This document shows positions 25,701-27,628 of a DNA stretch of 27,628 nucleotides, in pieces. The translations under genes and the position numbers were made by a program. Where the stretch lies: contig JAQVRY010000001.1 of NCBI GenBank assembly GCA_028700795.1, forward strand, positions 16,210 through 43,837, in the 5' to 3' direction. The notes beneath the pieces are model-generated. The model ran no database searches. It worked only from the letters and a program-made list of their open reading frames with translations, and was not told the DNA's origin. Position 1 is the stretch's first letter, and the number at the start of each line of letters is the position of its first letter. Origin of the DNA: Tissierellia bacterium (GTDB lineage: Bacteria; Bacillota; Clostridia; Tissierellales; Sedimentibacteraceae).

Positions 25701-27628
25701 AGCGGAGGGTACCGATAATAGGTGCTATAGAAAATAATACTATGATTATTACAGCCGGTAAAATAAGTATGTATCCGGCATTTTTATCCGCCCATTTTGA
25801 AAGTTTCATAAATAACTCCTATTAAAATGTTAGCTTTGACTAAGTCAAAGCTAACATTAACAAATTTTTGTTTATTCTGCAAGTGCTGCCTCAATTCCTG
25901 CAACTGCATCTTCTATGCTGCTGTTCCCTGATAGATACTGATGCGCACTGATTTGAATTTGGTCGCTGACCTCAGAGTAATTAGGAACAACCGGTCTTGA
26001 TGTTGTATTTGCTAATGCATTTTGGAATCCCTCATCGGTTAAGAGCTGATTGGATGCCAAAACCTCATCATCGTCCAATAAAGCGTTAAGCCCCGGCAGA
26101 TAGCTTCCTTCTGTTGCATTAATCTTTTGTCCTCCAGGACCTGCCACAAATGTCAAGAATTCCTTAGCACCGTCTGAGTTTTGAGAATTAGCGTTAATAC
26201 CTAAAATCCATCCGCCTACGGTACCGCCCTTGGGCATAGGTGCATATCCAACCTGGTCAACCTTAACATCATATTCGCCTGATTGAAGCATACCATTTAC
26301 ATATGGCCAGTTTCTTGCAAAAACAGCTTCACCATTGAGAAGAGCATTAGCAGTTTCCCCTTCAGTATAATTTAAGATGTCCTCTGGAGTCAAACCTTTA
26401 TCCATCATTTGTTTCAAAACATTTAGACCGCCTTCGATATCTGTCCAATTTCCTGTGAATTCGTTAAGATTACATACTAAACCTTCATATTGTTTGGACT
26501 GGTATACAAATGCATATTTTGTTTCTTTCTCGCCTTGATATTTTTCACCCATTGCAATCAGGTCATCAAAGGTATATTCCCCTGACTGAAGTATGGCTAC
26601 ATCTTCAGCAGAAACAATATCTGATCTGAAATAAAGTAACCCCAAGTCAGGGAAGTAAGGTAATACGTAATTCTTACCTTTGTATTTTCCCGAATCCATA
26701 GATCCTGCATTAAAATCAGTCGGTTTCCATCCCTTATCCATCATCAACTGGTCAATGGGTTCCAAGTATCCTGCTCCCGCAAATTCTCCTGCCCAAACTA
26801 CGTCCATAGAAATAACATCGTACTCACCGCTTTTTGAAGATAGTGAGTTTAACAGTTGGTCGTGCATTTGTCCTGAATCATTAGTCATTATTGTTGCTTT
26901 GACCTCATACGTTTCACTTTGTTCATTGAAAGCTTGAACAATTTTTTCCAATGCCGGTGTCGAGTCAGCTTGAACGGCAAAGTTGATTATAGTTTTTTCT
27001 GCAGGTTTCGGCTCTTCTTCCTCCGGTGGGGTTTCATCGGCAACCGCCGGTGCTTCCGGTTCTTCCGGTACTTCTGTCTGTGTACAAGCTGTAAAACCCA
27101 TCAATAAAGCTACAATAAGCAATACGATTAAAAATTTTTTCATATTATATCCTCCCTTTATAATATAATTTGACATAAACTTGAATTAATGACATACTCC
27201 CACAACTTATAGAAGTGAAAGCTTTTAAAACAAGTAAACAGTGTACAGATTGTGCTTGTTGACATCTAAAACCTTTTTAAGGACACCACCTACAAATATT
27301 GTGCAACCGCTTGCACCAAATATGATAATGATAAGATTAACACAATGCTGATATTTATCTGCATGAATTACTATGCTAAAACATCCCTATAAAGATAATG
27401 TAATGATGTGAAAGTACTCCAGTATTAATAAATTTATCTGGATCGTTTAAAGCATCCCTATAATAATAATATTTTGATAATAAGATTAACACAATGCTGA
27501 TATTTATCTGCATGAATTACTATGTTAAAGCATCCCTATGAGGATAATATATTGATGATAATAATAACACAATGCTGATATTTATCTGCATGAATTTTTA
27601 GAAACCTTTTCCCATATGTTACATTTTT

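Overview
The window is AT-rich DNA (roughly one third G+C by eye) with Gram-positive architecture: strong AGGAGG ribosome-binding sites, TTGACA/TATAAT promoters, and four leader RNAs of Firmicutes type (an S-box, a THF riboswitch, a T-box, and one structured leader I cannot name). Formate-tetrahydrofolate ligase, an S-layer-homology protein, carbamate kinase and a folate ECF transporter subunit point to an anaerobic clostridial or Tissierellia-like bacterium. I cannot name the genus. I see no phage, plasmid, IS or CRISPR genes.

Layout. 1-1430: metK (minus) behind a complete SAM-I riboswitch and terminator. 1505-5384: a plus-strand run of three apparently separate genes: a secreted phosphodiester-glycosidase-like multidomain protein, mscL behind an unidentified structured leader, and a SEC-C protein. 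5449-8158: one-carbon/folate block with fhs (minus) divergent from folT (plus), the latter under a THF riboswitch. 8155-10959 (minus): an SLH cell-wall protein with five tandem beta modules, then a coiled-coil lipoprotein, separated by a terminator. 11073-12023: carbamate kinase bracketed by two related short palindromes. 12193-15283: a translationally coupled aroA-aroC-aroQ/aroK operon whose last gene fuses chorismate mutase to shikimate kinase. 15316-17241: a putP-type sodium/solute symporter behind a T-box leader whose specifier reads as proline (CCC). 17265-27143 (minus): a seven-gene maltose/alpha-glucoside operon, transcribed malE-malF-malG-(GH65 phosphorylase::beta-phosphoglucomutase)-msmK-malQ-lacI. 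27177-27628: its control region, with a perfect LacI/CcpA-type operator and an array of ~70-79 bp repeats each carrying a 20-bp imperfect dyad.

How the genes work together. The sugar operon looks like a self-contained energy-saving route. A binding-protein ABC importer brings in an alpha-glucoside, MalQ reshuffles maltodextrins, and a GH65 phosphorylase cleaves the disaccharide with phosphate. The beta-glucose-1-phosphate is then isomerised to glucose-6-phosphate by a mutase on the same polypeptide. A LacI-family regulator is the last gene of the operon and probably acts on the palindrome upstream of malE. The rest is mainly core metabolism under RNA control.

The least explained items are the structured leader in front of mscL, the repeat array upstream of malE, the palindrome over the putP promoter, and a ~125-residue extracytoplasmic insertion in the MalF-like permease.
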